Shown here one piece after another: positions 42,886 through 56,500 of a stretch of DNA of 64,000 nt. The stretch's first letter is position 1. Each line of letters begins with the position of its first letter. The position numbers and the translations under genes are program-made. Source of the stretch: Undaria pinnatifida (Eukaryota > Sar > Phaeophyceae > Laminariales > Alariaceae); contig JABAKD010000018.1 of NCBI GenBank assembly GCA_012845835.1, forward strand, positions 8,285,759 through 8,349,758, in the 5' to 3' direction. The notes under the pieces are model-generated. The model was not told where the DNA came from, ran no database searches, and worked only from the letters and a program-made list of their open reading frames with translations.

Positions 42886-43169
42886 TCACTGATACCGCCG
42901 ATCCTCAAGCAGTCTCGAACCGAGAACCACCCCAGACGGTCGGGATCTCAGGGTAACATAGACGTGCGAGTCAAACTATATAGACCGTGGCTACGGCATC
43001 GGGGTCATAACGCAGTGGAACCTCTCTTGGCAATGGCTCAGGGTCACTCGCGCGAGTGAATCCCTGTTCCTTTGAGGCCCTAAGGTTCCGTGCATTTTTG
43101 TGTTTTGCCATATGAAACCGCCACGGAAAGATCAGCTACGCCGCGCGCCAAAAAAGATCGCCGAAAAAT

Positions 43170-43260
43170 TTTTATAAAATTATTCTAACGACGTCACAAC
43201 TCTGAGTTCCGACGAATTTCGGGTCAATACTCATCTTTGCAAGCTGCGTTGTTGGTACTT
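43170..43260 (+). repeat. Dispersed 70-bp repeat (CATCTTTGCAAGCTGCG family)
   Basis: TTTATAAAATTATTCTAACG, GAGTTCCGACGAATTTCGGG and ACTCATCTTTGCAAGCTGCG. This and 59488-59570 are the fullest copies. Confidence 0.75.
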
Positions 43261-44589
43261 GTATACTATGTGCGTGGGTTCTACACTTAATGGGAGGGGT
43301 CCTGCTATTTTTATTATTATTATTTTTTTCGTTGAGTTAAGGAGCCACGAAGGCGAGCGGGAAAAACAAGTCGTGGGAAAGGGGGAACCCCCCCTATTTT
43401 AGTCAAGGTCTGTCTCGTTTTAAGTAGTTCATCTGCCTGTGACCTGCCTGTCTGTAAAGTGCGCGAGGCACCCGATCTCTGCTTATTTTTGCTGGGAAAC
43501 CAAGATGGACATGGCCCCATCCTCCCCCCCAACCTCAATCCATCCACCCCGCCCCCTTCCTCCGCTACCCACGTACACACACAAAAAAAACGTGCCGGGT
43601 CGACATACACACGCATCCGTATACAACGGCAGCTTGCGCTGCCGGGGTTGTAACGAAGACCACTGATAAGGACAGCCTACGCTATACCTACAATGGGATC
43701 CGAAGGGTGCGCCAGCCAACGTTGGGCTGCGAAAGCAACTGAGTTAAATCCACACACGACGCGTATGAAAATACGTGGAAGTGTGGTGAGCTAAAGCTTT
43801 ATTTTTCCCCATCCGCCTGAGGATACAAGAAAAAAAAAAAGTGTCAAGACGAACAGACGTTACCATTACACGCCCCAAGGCTCGCTGTTACCCTCAAACA
43901 CAACGGAGGAACCAGTACTACGTATCAAAAAAACGACACAGGAAAAAACATACGGTCGAACAAATAACTCCCCCCCTCAAACCAAGCAAAAAATAAAATC
44001 CAAGATGCACGGTCAGACCCTGCCCCCCCCCCCCCCCCGCCCCCTCACCAAACTCCGCCAAAATCCTGCTCCCGAGGTTGGAGCCGGACTTCTCCCGCCC
44101 CTTCCCCCCCCCCCCATCAAACAAAAACAGCCAAAATAAACCACAGAGGCAGTGGGACTCAGATCTCCCCCCCCCCCTCTCTGACCGCAGACACGTGGGA
44201 GGGGTGCACGGGCAGCTATACACATTGCTGCTTGCTACTAGCGCTCAACATTACCACCACCACCGCCACCGCTACCGGCGCCTACTTTGGCTAGCAAACC
44301 AGGGTACAATCGTGCCCCCTCGCCAGAGCGGAGCCTTGCGGAGCAGACGACACCACCGGCACTAAATAGGGACCCCCAACCCACCTATCCCGGACTATAG
44401 TGCGGTAATCCGTAGGACGAAGTCGTGACAAGTGATTACCACCGCACTAAACTGCTCCTCCCCCCCTCCGGTCCGCCTCGAGCAGGGATGCGTGGTCAAT
44501 GGCCAAATGACTAAGGCAAGCAACAAATGAGTACGCCTCCCCCTCCCGCACTATAAAGGGTACCGCTCTAATGCGGGGCCACGGCTACA

Positions 44590-47500
44590 TCAAGACGATC
44601 CTCCTGCCCCCCCTCCCGCTTTCGCCGGCAATGATGCTGGCGCTGCCCCCGTGACAGTCCTCGACGCCGCCCCAGCGGAGTTCAACACCGCAGCGGCCTA
44701 ACCCGAAAAGGAACATAGGGAGAAAGGAAGGGGGGGGGCGGGGAGAGAGGGAAGGTAAGGATATGGAGAAAGGAGGGGGGGAGAGGGAACGTAAGAATAC
44801 GACGAAGGGTGGCGGGGGGAGAGAGGGGGGGTACTCATTTGGTGTGTGTGTAGGTAACCATTGTCATGCATGACTATAGTTTGTCATTTTTGTAGGCCCT
44901 CGCATTCCCACAACGACGGAGCGGAGTGGGTCGGGTTTCACCGACCAGGCAGGCATTGCTTGCACCAAGCGTGAAGCGACGTGAGGTGTTCGGCGAGGCG
45001 CATAAAGGGTGGGCTCTCGGGGCGGGTACTCATTTGTTGCTTGCCTTGGTCATTGGACCATTGACCACGCATCTCCTTTCAAGACTGAGCACCGTTCCTA
45101 TACTCCCATTAATAGTAGAGACACTTCCAACGTTTGAGCGCTTATTACGATTCATCCTTATACCACTCCGTCTGGAAATATAAGCAACATTTGATTGCAA
45201 TAATAACGTCCAAAAATTCCGGACAGAGTGGTAATTCATTATTTTTTATTTCCATTCTTATCTACTTCCTGCTTGGGGTGCGCTCATGTCATGCATAGCC
45301 GTAGTAGTATAGGTGATTGGCGGGGTATTCATTGTCATGCATCGCCGTAGTTTGCCGGGCCATGAGCCTCCGCATCCGCACAATGCCGGGACGGAGCACG
45401 TCGGCTGTTTACCGACCAGTCAGCCATTGCTTGCACTAAGCGCAAACAGACGTAAGGTGTTCGGCGAGTCGCATGAACGGTGGGCTGGGGGCGGGGCGGG
45501 GGGGGCGGAGGAGTCAGAAGAAGAGGATCCCCCTGCCCCCCCCCCCCGCCCCACCTGCGGAATAACAGGGTTCGCGTCTGCCGGTCGATCGCTGACAAGC
45601 GTCGTGTTCGACTGTTGACGCTTACCCCTTGCCAATGATTTTAACAGAATTTCTTGAAACCCACAAAAAATGACACCGCTTCCATCCCCTCCACCCTCCC
45701 CCGCCCCCCCATCACCCCCCCCCCAACTCCCATACCTGCGCAATAAGTGCATTGACATCCGCCGGTCGATCGCTGAAGAGCATAGTGTTGGACGACTTCC
45801 CCATCTCCCCATACATGTCGATGTACTGCTTGGCGATCTGCAGTTGAGCAGCATCCCCTCCTTCTGACGCCTTCAGTGCCTCAGCCACCAACATCAACGC
45901 CTCTGCCTCGGCTCTAGCCTTCACTATGCGAGCTTCCGCTTCTCCCTGAAGGCGGTGTGTTGGGGGGGGGGGGGGGGGGGCAGAAAGGGGCGGAAACCGG
46001 GGGGGGGGGGTCGGGTGGGGTGGGGTGGGGTGGGGGGGGGGATGAAGCTATATGCATTTCACTACAGGCTTGAGACTGAAAGGTGTTACTGCGGCGCCGA
46101 ATTCGCCAAGAGCCCATCGGGTAACCTAATTATTGACGGGATTGGCAAGCCGGATTTTTCTGGGCTTTCTCCGCGTCATCACCCGACCCGCAGGTATCTC
46201 GCGGGTCGGGTCGGGTCGGGTCGGGTCGGGTCGGGACCCGACCCGCGAGAAGTGAACAAACCCGTGAAAAACCCTGGAATTTTTGGATTCCTGGTAAAAT
46301 CTGGCTTCGCCGTAAAAAAATCGAGTCCAGACCCTGTATGAACTATTGGGGGCTGGCATTTAAGGTAGGCATGTAGAGGTGGCTGGTAGGGAAATAGACG
46401 AATGGGCCATCAAATAAGGCTTTAGCCTTCACCGTGCGAGCTTCCGCGTCTCCCTGAGAGGGAGGGGGGGGGGAGGGGGGCCAAACGATACCGGTACATA
46501 TTTCACAACGTGAGTGACAGCAGTGACGATGCTATAAAAGTAGTACTAGTAGTAGTGGTGGTAGTAGTAGTAGTAGTGGCAGTAGTAGTAGCAGTAGTAG
46601 CAGTAGCAGTAGTAGTGTTATAATACGTAGTATAATAGTAGGAGCACAGTAACAGCAGCAGAACTATTAATAGCAGCAGTAATAGTAGTGGGACACAGTA
46701 CGGGGCCCCCAGTAAGTGTGGTGTGGCAGAGCAATATGACGATTGTATTGGGGGAAGCCGCCTTGTTGATTTGCGGGTAACAGTGCAATTCCCCAGTCGA
46801 CTCAAGCCATTTTGACCGCGATATATCGGGATACCGCCTTACTCACAGACCGCCTTATTGGGGGAACCTTAATGTAAGTAGTAGTGCAAATAGAGGTGCT
46901 TCAAGAACCATTAGCCCCCCCAACCCCTCCCCCCCTCCCCCTTCTCGCCCCAGAGCAATCATCGCGAAACTAACCCCCCCCCAAATAAAAATAAAAGTAG
47001 CACATAGCTCCCCCTCCCCCCCCCCCCCCACCCCCTTTCCCTTCCGCAGCGTACCTCCGCCTCTAGCGTGAGCTTTTTCTTCGCTTTTAGCCGCATTTTG
47101 CACTTCGTGACTGTAGCATATATGCATATGTACCATTTTGCTTTTTTTGCCTAGTCCGTCCCTTTTTCTCCGCCGGCGCAGAGTTTTTTGGTGTGCTTTC
47201 TTCTGCAATGCGATCAGACTACCCGTCGGTATATTATCAGCCGTCTGCCGGGCTCATGGGACGTCCGTGGCGCGAGCTATGGCCGCGGAAAGCCGCCGAA
47301 ACTGGCTCTATTTTGCGGGGTATGAGACACTTCTGTCCCCGAGCAACCACACACTAGACGTATTTAAGCCTCGGGGTTAGGTCTTAAGTACTTCCAACTG
47401 GAAGAGCTAGGCCATTCGATATTTCGACCTTAAACGCATAAAAAAAACACCGTATGTCTAAAACTCGAAATAGTGGTCTCTTTCAGTACGCATAAAAAGA

Positions 47501-50500
47501 AAAGCCGAGGAAAGATCAAACTACTTGAAAATAGACTATGTATTTCTGCACTACTCCAGACGCAGATGGCAAGACGAGGATTTATGTCATGAGTCAGCAC
47601 ATGAGTGGGTGGAAACTTCGAGAAAGACCCTCCCCTGCCCATGCTGTGCGAGCTTGAACAAACGGCCAAAACAAATAACTGGTGCCTGGCAAAAACATTG
47701 AGTGCTTCGTACTCCATACTCGCTTCATATGTAGGATACCTCGCAGGCGTCTGCCGCCTTCGGTGTGCCTCAGTGTGGCAGTCAGTACAGCAGCACAGCA
47801 GGACTGGCCCTCAACCCGGTTCAATTTCCACCCTCGAAATGTAGGCATCCGCGGGAAAGAGGCAACAGGGTTGTAAACTGCAGCAGCAGCTCCGGCCATG
47901 CGCTACGTCGGGCACAAAAACCAAACAAAAAAAATGTGTCATCGAAAAATTACAGCCTCTCAGGACGAGAGAGCAGGAGCACGAGCGCGCGACGAACTAT
48001 GTCAGAGTCCCAGTTCTCTGACCGCAGAGAACGCCAGGGTAGGAGGAGTCTCGCGGGCGTTTTCCACCGGCTAGTTGTGCTGTAGTTGGGTTGGCTGTTG
48101 GGGTGCTGGTTGTCTGTGTGTTGTGCTGTGTTGTTTTGTTTTGTGGTGTGTTGTGTTGTGTGTGCGCTCGATCCTCGTGAATGAACAAGGACTCCTTTTC
48201 AAGTAATAGTACGTAGAGGCATGCCGCTCCACGAGAGTGGGTCGCCTCTGACCACCGCCAACGTTTCTGATCGTGTTGTACACGCAGGTTGATTAACCCG
48301 GGTTGGGGATACACCAAGCGGCTTGCTAGGTTGAGCGTTGCAATTACTGCGTGGGTGTTGTGCTGTGCTGCTGCTGCAGAGTGTCTGATGTTTCCTCGAG
48401 CTTTGGTCGTCTGAAATGCTGTTGTTTGCTGGAAAATACTCGGAAAATTGCTTCAAAAATGCACTTGGGCCAAAATGTGCCCAAGTGCATATTTTGGGAA
48501 AATCCACATCTCACCGTGGTCTGCCGTGGTCGTTAGGTCGATAAAATAGACCTATTTTTTAGACATTTAAAACACGATAGGGCTTAATTTGGTTTAGAGC
48601 CAAAAATATAGGCATATCGTCAGGCTTAAATACGTCTACTACACACACGGTGGAACTTTAGTCTTCGCACGTACATCGGGGTGGCATCAAAATGTATTTG
48701 CGAGAGAATTTTCCCGCACTGCTAGACGCGGGCGCGGTGTATATGTACCCGCTGCAACGACGTGAACTATGTCATTACTGTGAGTTCTCCCTCACAATTG
48801 ACACGGTGGTTACCATACAGCAGTAGCGAAACCTGTATAAAGAGATATAAAGTAGCAACACAACTCAAGCAAAAGTAACGATGTGCACACAACAGACCAT
48901 ATCGGCAACAAACATCGGTATAAACTGTTTAACTGTTTAAGCGCGCGGGGAAAAATACTGGACACAGAAAACACACAACAAATTGACACCAATGATTCCT
49001 CTAACAGCAGCGACAGCAGTACAAACCCATCAGACAGCGAAAATGATCAAGACAACAACAGCGGCAACAATAACAATTCTGGTCAATGGTCCATTATTCC
49101 CGAGATTGGTGATGGTGCATGTTTATTAAGATGTATCTCGCGTCGTGTGCACAACAACCCAGCTTTACATCACATCGTCCGTGCACATATTATTGCCCAC
49201 ATCACAACCAATTTGTACACCGTTATCCCAGGATCAGGTTTCAACACTTTCCACGACAGCATCTTAGTTGGAGCAAATCAAGAACTTGTGGAAGTCGCTG
49301 GATCTCAACCTACTACATATTCGAGTGTTGAAGAGTATCTCCACTTCATGTCACAGCCTTACGCATATGCTACAAACGTAGAATTAATTGCTGCCACGCA
49401 GTTATACGGAGTGGACTTTCGAATAACTTATCACACCGAGCCTCAGCAATATCCCAACCCTCCTCCTCCAAATGTCTGTGATATCTTATATTATCCACAT
49501 TCTTTCCACTACGCATCCCTCCGATATACACCTTCTGCATAAATACTTCATCATCAGTTGTAGTCATTCGACTTGCGTCGCCCCCGGGAGGCACGTGTCC
49601 ACCTCCCGAAGGGGAACCTTGTGCTATATACTAGATTATAAACTTTTTGGGCTGGTCGGCGTTACTCGCCCTACTTGCGCGGTGGCTAGCTGCTTTTTCT
49701 AAAGTTTTCTCTACGTTTTCAAGAGCTATTTTATGCTATTCCTGGCATATATAGCTCATGGTAACGCCTGCGTTCCCCCTTTGAACTTGAGACACACCCG
49801 GGATTTCAAGCTAGGCACATCCCAAAGGGGGTATACATTATAAAAATAAAAATACACTCCAGCAGTGAGATCGAAGATTTTGTCGAAACTCATCTTTGCA
49901 AGCTGTGTGTGATAGTCCGATCGCGCGTATTACTTGGTGTGTGTCCTCATTAAGGATATAGGCGAATCCCCTTGCAACTACAGTTTAGCTTGTACCAGGG
50001 TCAACAGGGTGATGTTAGTCAGTCTGTGCGCGGAAACTATAAAACCCGTTCTTGAGGGGGACAAAATCTGACAGCTGTGGAAGGAAATGCATCAGTCTAT
50101 CAAGTGTATCCTGTAAGTCGTATAACCGGTGAGGGGAGGGCGGAGTTTTTAAGGGCGTGGGGGGGGGCCTGGGTTTGAACAAGAGGGAGGGGGGACGGGG
50201 GGGGCAACTCAATCTGTGCGCGGAAATTATAAAACCTTTCAGGGAACAAATCTGACGATTGTGGAAGGAATATATCAGTTCATCATGTATATCCTGTAAG
50301 TCGTAGAAACAGTCAGGAGAAGGCGGAGTGTTCGAAGGGGTGGGGGGTGGGGGGAGGAAGGGGATTTCCAACAGCTTTATGTTGCATAGATGTAGGGGTT
50401 TGCTATACGCGTGGTGCTAGGTCTAGGCGGTGGTGCGGGTGGTGGGGAAGGAGGGGGCGTTGGGGGGGGGGGGGGGGGACGAATTGGAGCTACAGCATGG

Positions 50501-53500
50501 ATGGCTAGAAAGATAATGTATATATAGTTTAACTTGTAAAGTGTCCCAGATGATAGAAAAATGAAAATGATAGTTTAATTTACGTATACATATGTACTTG
50601 TAGGTATCTATATGTTTTAACTTATAAAGTGTCCCAGGTTATATAAAAATAAAAACTACAGTTTAACTTATAACATGTCTGAGGTTGAATAAAAATAAAA
50701 ATAAGGCGGCGGGGGGGGGGAGGGGGAGAACTGAAAAAACAGGTGTGGGGAATAGATAACTATGTACCAGGTGCGTGGTATTTTGTTTTTCCGGCTCACC
50801 TCGGCCTCTAGTCTGAGCTTCTCTTTGTTCGCCTTTGCCGCGTTCTGCACTTGGATTAGCTTTCCCTCCGATTCATTTATAAGCTGAATCTTCACGCCCT
50901 CAGACTTCAAAGTGTACGCCTTTTTCTCTCCCTCCGCTGTGAGGACGCGCTCCCTATCATAAGCGCAAGGACAGGGTTAGGGGTCGGGGAGGGGGGGGGG
51001 TTGCTTGTAGGCCCGACGTAAGGGGTGGGGCTCCTCAACTGAGAGCCCCCAAAAACCTTCCCTATACTAAATCCAAGTAATTTGCCCCCGAAACCGGGTT
51101 TCCAGTTGTTATGGCGTTAACTGAGCGTTCTTCAAGGATGTGCCTCGGACATATTTTTTGTGTGTGCGTGTTTTCGTTTGTATTTCGAGTTAAAAAACGG
51201 GGTAGGGGTTGCAGAATGACAAACAAAAAAATTAGGCATATCTTTACGGGTATATATGCTGTTAGTTACAAAAAATATTTGACTAAACGCAAGCTTTCTT
51301 CACATATCATATACGGAGGCAACGAAGTTGTGCTTCAGGAGGTGCGAACTCGTCCGTGAGGCGTCGTTCATAGATCACTACAAGGGGCTGCGCCGCCGGC
51401 CTGGACAGCCGCCGGCCGCAGACTGGTGTACTGATGCTCAAGAGGTCAACAGGGGATGGGGTCAGAGGTAACGCCAAGGGTTGAAGTAATCTACGTACGG
51501 CCCACGGAGAGTCGCAGTAACGGCTGCTGTACAGGTATGATATACATGGGTACACATACGTGCGTAGTATCTTCGGTGCCCCGCGAAAAAACACGAACCC
51601 ACGAAAAGCAAACAAAAACATAAATATACCAAGGAAAACAAAAAAAACGAGGTGTGCTCTACATACTACCCACGTATAATATGAGTAACTGCTGTAGTAC
51701 TGATGTATTGATACTGGCACGTACGTACCCGTATTATCCCTCCGCACATATTGCACGATGCTGCTGGTGGTGGTGCTGTATTAGTGCTCCGCGCCCAGCC
51801 TACTACGCGCGAGAGATTCGGCCGCACAAAACGTTTCGTTTTCTATACAAGTATAAAACCCCGCTCCCCGCGGGGCAACAATTGGTTGCGTCATGAAAAC
51901 CCCTGAAGAACAACAAATATCGACTGATCGTTTGGCACAGCAAAGGATGCTGGCCTTGCAACGTGAGGGGCACGCACGCAGTCACCCAGCAAGATCTAGG
52001 GCGCCATATAGCTTGCCAAAACACCCCTTTCAAAATTAGCTACTGCAGTGGTCTCTATGCTGAGCACTCGTCGTACTAGGTGGTACAGCTAGGTACAGGT
52101 CTCTTCGAATAAAAAAAATACGTCTCATATGGGACTCATACGCCATCGCAACGAGACCTGGGTGGCATTTTTGTGCCGGGGGTATGATTTCCGTCGTAGA
52201 CACGGGGAGACGGACGCGCGTACGGACCCTAACGACGTCGAGGCCGGCAGTAAGAGCAATATTTCGAGGGATCTTGCGGTCGGAGAGCGCGCACACGAAG
52301 ACATCACACGAAAATACGCCTCCTGATGCAAAAAGCGCGAGACATAAAACGCCCTAGATCACTTAGAGAGCAGAACTGTTCGTAGATCGAATCGTAGATC
52401 TCGACGTCGAGGCGTCGCGATGGCGTTACGGCGCTGAGCGGGCAGATCCCCGACGCCGGCCGTTGAAGACGAGAAGGGGGCCGATGCCCCGGCGAAGAAA
52501 CCGCGCGGAAGGGCGCTCAGCGGCGGTAGAGATCCGCCGACCAAAACAATAAAAATACGCTTCGCCTGATTATCTGTATATTTTACTATACTGGAAATAA
52601 TACTGCTGCTGTGAAAAAGATCAATTATACCAAAATAAATAAAAATAGAGTTGAAGTATGGCCAGCGCGGCAAGCGCGGCTCCTTGACTGATGGCTCATC
52701 AACTGAGGGCTCACCAGCTGAGGGATCCTCAACTGAGCGTTCTTAAACTGACGGCTCATCACCTGAGGTTTTCTCAGCTGAGATACTATCAACTGAGGTC
52801 TCCTCAGCTGAGGTGTCTTCGGCATAGGTATTTTCAACTGAAGTCTCCTGCACTAAAGTCTCCTCAACTAACTGAGGGTTCCCTAACCCTTGTAGCACTG
52901 CACTCCCGTTATGGGTACCGGTACAAACACTTGGAATCAGGGTGGGATGCATTTTAGAGTCAGAAAAGGGTTAACTGAGGGATCCTCAACTGAGGGCTCC
53001 TCAATCGAGGGCTCCTCAGCCGGAGCCTCCTCAATTGAGGTCTCCCCAACTGAGGTCTCTTCAGACGAGGTCTCTTCAACTGAGGTCTCTTCAACTGAAG
53101 TCTCTTCAATTGAGGTCTCGTCGCTTGAGGCCTCGACTAACTGAGGGCTCCTCGACCCTCTTAGCACTGCACTCCCGAAACAAGGACTGAAAACTTGGAA
53201 TTAGAATATGATACATTTTGGAGTTAGAAAAGGGTCAACTGACGGATCCTCACCTGAGGGCTCATCAAATGAGGGCTCCTCACATGAGGTCTACTCAACT
53301 GAGGGCTCCTTAACCCTTTCAGCACTGCACTTCCGTCATGGGGACAAGACACTTGGAACTAGACTGGGATACATTTTGGAGTTGGAGTGGGAAAAGGGAT
53401 AACTGAGGCCTCCTCAACTGAGGGCTTCCCAGTTGAAGAATTAATTACAGGGTGGGGGGGGACAGTACTTCTGGGGCCAGATTTCACTTTCTCCCTCCGC

Positions 53501-56500
53501 TGATAGTGCACGCTCCCTAAGGTCGAGGTTAGTGTCGGTGACAAGTGGTACAAGGCGTCGGTGGCAAATGTTGAGTCAAGGTGAAATTCAGGGTCAGGGT
53601 TAGGGCCAGGTTAGCGGCAAGGTTAACCTCTTTAGAATGACACCAACGTTCTCGGGGACAAACTACTTGCAAATAATTCAGGGCTTTCCACGGGTCATGA
53701 CCCGACCCCATGACCCGACCCTCGGGTTTTCAAAAACGCGCGGGTCGAGCTGCGTCAGGTCTGGAGGTGCTCGAAATCTCATGGGTCAGTCGGGTCGGGT
53801 GGGGTCGGGTCGGATCAGGAGGCCTTCAAATCTAACGGGTTGGATCGGGTGACCTAATCCGAACCGAGAAAATCCCTGGAATTGGTGTTATATACCTGGT
53901 ATCTTGTTTCCAGTTCCAAAATGGTCAAGGTTTGGGGTTAGGGCTAAGGTTCGGGTTTGGGGCTAGGGTTAAGGTTAACGTTTGGGGTTAGGGTTAAGAT
54001 TCGGATTTGGTAAGGTAAAGGTTTGGGGTTATGGTTAAGGTTAAGGTTTTGGGGTTTGGGTGAAGGACAAGGATGAGGTTAGGGTGGGGTTAAGGTCAAT
54101 GTTTGGGGCTAGGTTTGGGGCTGAGGTTAAGATTCGGGTTTGGGGTTAGGGTTAATATTCGGGTTTGGGATTAGAGTTAAGGTTCGGGGTTAGGGAGAAG
54201 GTTCGGGTTTGGGGTTAGGGCTAAGGTTCGGGGTTAGGGTTAATGTTCTTAGGGTTAGGGTTAGGGTTAACGTTAACGCTTGCGGTTAGGGTTAAGGTAA
54301 AGGTTTGGGGTTGGGGTTGAGGTCAAGGTTTTGGGTTAAGGTCAAGGTCGGGGGTTAGGGTTAAGATTCGGGTTTGGGGTTAGGGCTAAGGTTCCGGCTG
54401 GGGGTTAAGGTTAAGGTTTGGGGTTAGGGTGAAAGTCAGGGTCAAGGTTAGGGTCAGAGTGGCAAGGTTAACCTCTTTAGAACGGCACCCACGTTTTCGG
54501 GGACAAAGGGTTAGGGTTAGGGTTAGGGCTAGGATTAACGAGGGTTAGGGTGAAAGAAAAGGTGAGGGTCACGGTCAATATTGTGAGGGTCAGGGTCAAG
54601 ATCAGGGTTTCAGTAGGTTTTTTGTCAGTTGCTGCACTTATGCGAGGAGCTGTTTTGTGGTGGTGTGGTGTTGTTGTGGTGGTACGTTGTATAGATCAGG
54701 GTCAGTAGTAATGGTTTCTGTTGCTGCACGGAGAGGAGTTGTTTTGCGGTGGCTGGTGGTGGTGTTGGCGTTGCGGTGGTGTAGTGGTGGTGGTGTCGGT
54801 AATATCGTTGATGCTGAGGTTGTGATGTTTATTTTCGGTCATATTTTAAGTTAATTTGCAATTGAATCGTCGTATTCCCTTTTCGTTTCAAGTTTCATTC
54901 TTCATCTATACATACGTATGTATCACGTTCGTTTCGTTAAAAGTATAATTTCCTTACCAGGTATCGTGGCCATTCCCAGGTATCACAATCACGTTCAATT
55001 TCAATGCCCTTGTCATTTTCGCTTTCATTTTCACCTTCATTTTCAACTCCCCTTTTATCATGAAGTTTTAAATTTTCATCTTCATAACTGTGTCAAGTCC
55101 GTTTACAATTTCATGTTCGTTTTCACCTGCGAATTCGCTCGGCCGCAGCCTGCTTATCCATAGCCTCGCTGATTTGGGTATCGGGGGTGATCTCCGTAAT
55201 CTCATACCGCTTGACCACCATCCCCCACGCGTCTGCGGCTGTCTGCAGGGTGTCTCGGATCATGGTGTTCAACTGGGCCCTGCGGTGTTTGTATAGCGGG
55301 GTAGGACGGAGGGGTTTAGAGGGCGAGGGGAGGGGGGGGGGGGTGCTCTCAGTTTGTGCATGGCCGTAGTCGTATGACCATATACCCTCGAATCCCTACT
55401 TTGCGGGGACGGAGCACGTCGGGTTTTCACCAACCACAGGCAGATATTGCTTGCACCAAGCGCGAAGCGCCTTGAGGTGTTCGGCGAGTCGCATGAAGCG
55501 TGAACTGCATCCTTCCAAGAACCGCTCGTAAGACGGACCTCGGGATTTTGTGCCTACTTTCTTGCTGATGGATGACAGCGACAATGCGTTACTTTGTTTT
55601 CTGGTGTGGCCACTCCAGAGACAGCTATGGGTATTACCATGTAACTGTCTCGTGGGTGCCTTGCCATATTACGCCCTGCGGAGTGAGGGTTCTCCACCCC
55701 GCACAATATGGTGAGCAGGGGGGGGGGGGGTGAGGGGAAGCGTACTCATTTGTTGTTCGTCATATTGATTTGAACATTGACCGCGCATCCTTTTCAAGAC
55801 GGAGCACCGTCCCTGCTATATTCCTAATAGAGATACCTCCAACATCTTTGGATCAAACGGGGGAGGGGGTAATCATCGCCATGCATGTCCGCACTTTTAA
55901 AAATACCACAGATACTCCCATCCCTACATTGCCCGCACGAAGCACGTCGGGTTTTAAACGACCACGCAGACATGACGTGCACCACGTGCGAGGCGCCGTG
56001 ACGGAGGAGGGCGGTATCACGGGGACAGAAATCCGCGTTTATCGAAACCCAATATATCAATACCAGACCCCGCACCAAACCATTTCAACCTAAACAAAAC
56101 TCAACCCGTGTCATAATAGCATGAGCGGAAAGAGAGAGAGGAGGTTCAGGTACATGGTTGGACAAGCCATATCAAACCAAACCAGAACAAACCAAACTGA
56201 TTCAAACCAACCCAAGCAATATCAAATCCAACCCAACCCAACCCCTATGCCCCCCCCCCCCCCACCTCCCTGCTGCCCTCCGCGACACCTACCTGGCGTG
56301 AAGAATCTCGTCCAACTCTAGCTCCCCGATGGATGCTCGCATGCTGGACTGGGCGTGCTGCCTCACGGCGTACAAAGGGTTGGCCGACCCATATGCCGCC
56401 TGCGTACACCATAGAACCCCGACAACAGCAAATATCGCAAATGCGTGTCATGTATGCATAGGTGTCGTAATAATATCAACATTTCTACATGTCGCCAGAA

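Larger units (their letters stand above)
39660..44589. other. Intergenic region between convergent ZNF598-like and SLP2-like genes
   Basis: No supported gene. It holds dispersed repeats, a GGGTCG element (40185-40410 and 42640-42885), a nested cluster of inverted-repeat elements (40755-41605), a tandem repeat (41740-41905) and long G or C runs (39785-39825, 44025-44040). The 3' ends of both genes lie at its borders. Confidence 0.6.

Noticed and set aside
52680-53450. CRISPR-like array or Glu/Thr/Ser-rich gene
   Set aside because: Spacing between palindromes is only a few bases with no unique spacers, and no start, stop or splice context supports a protein.
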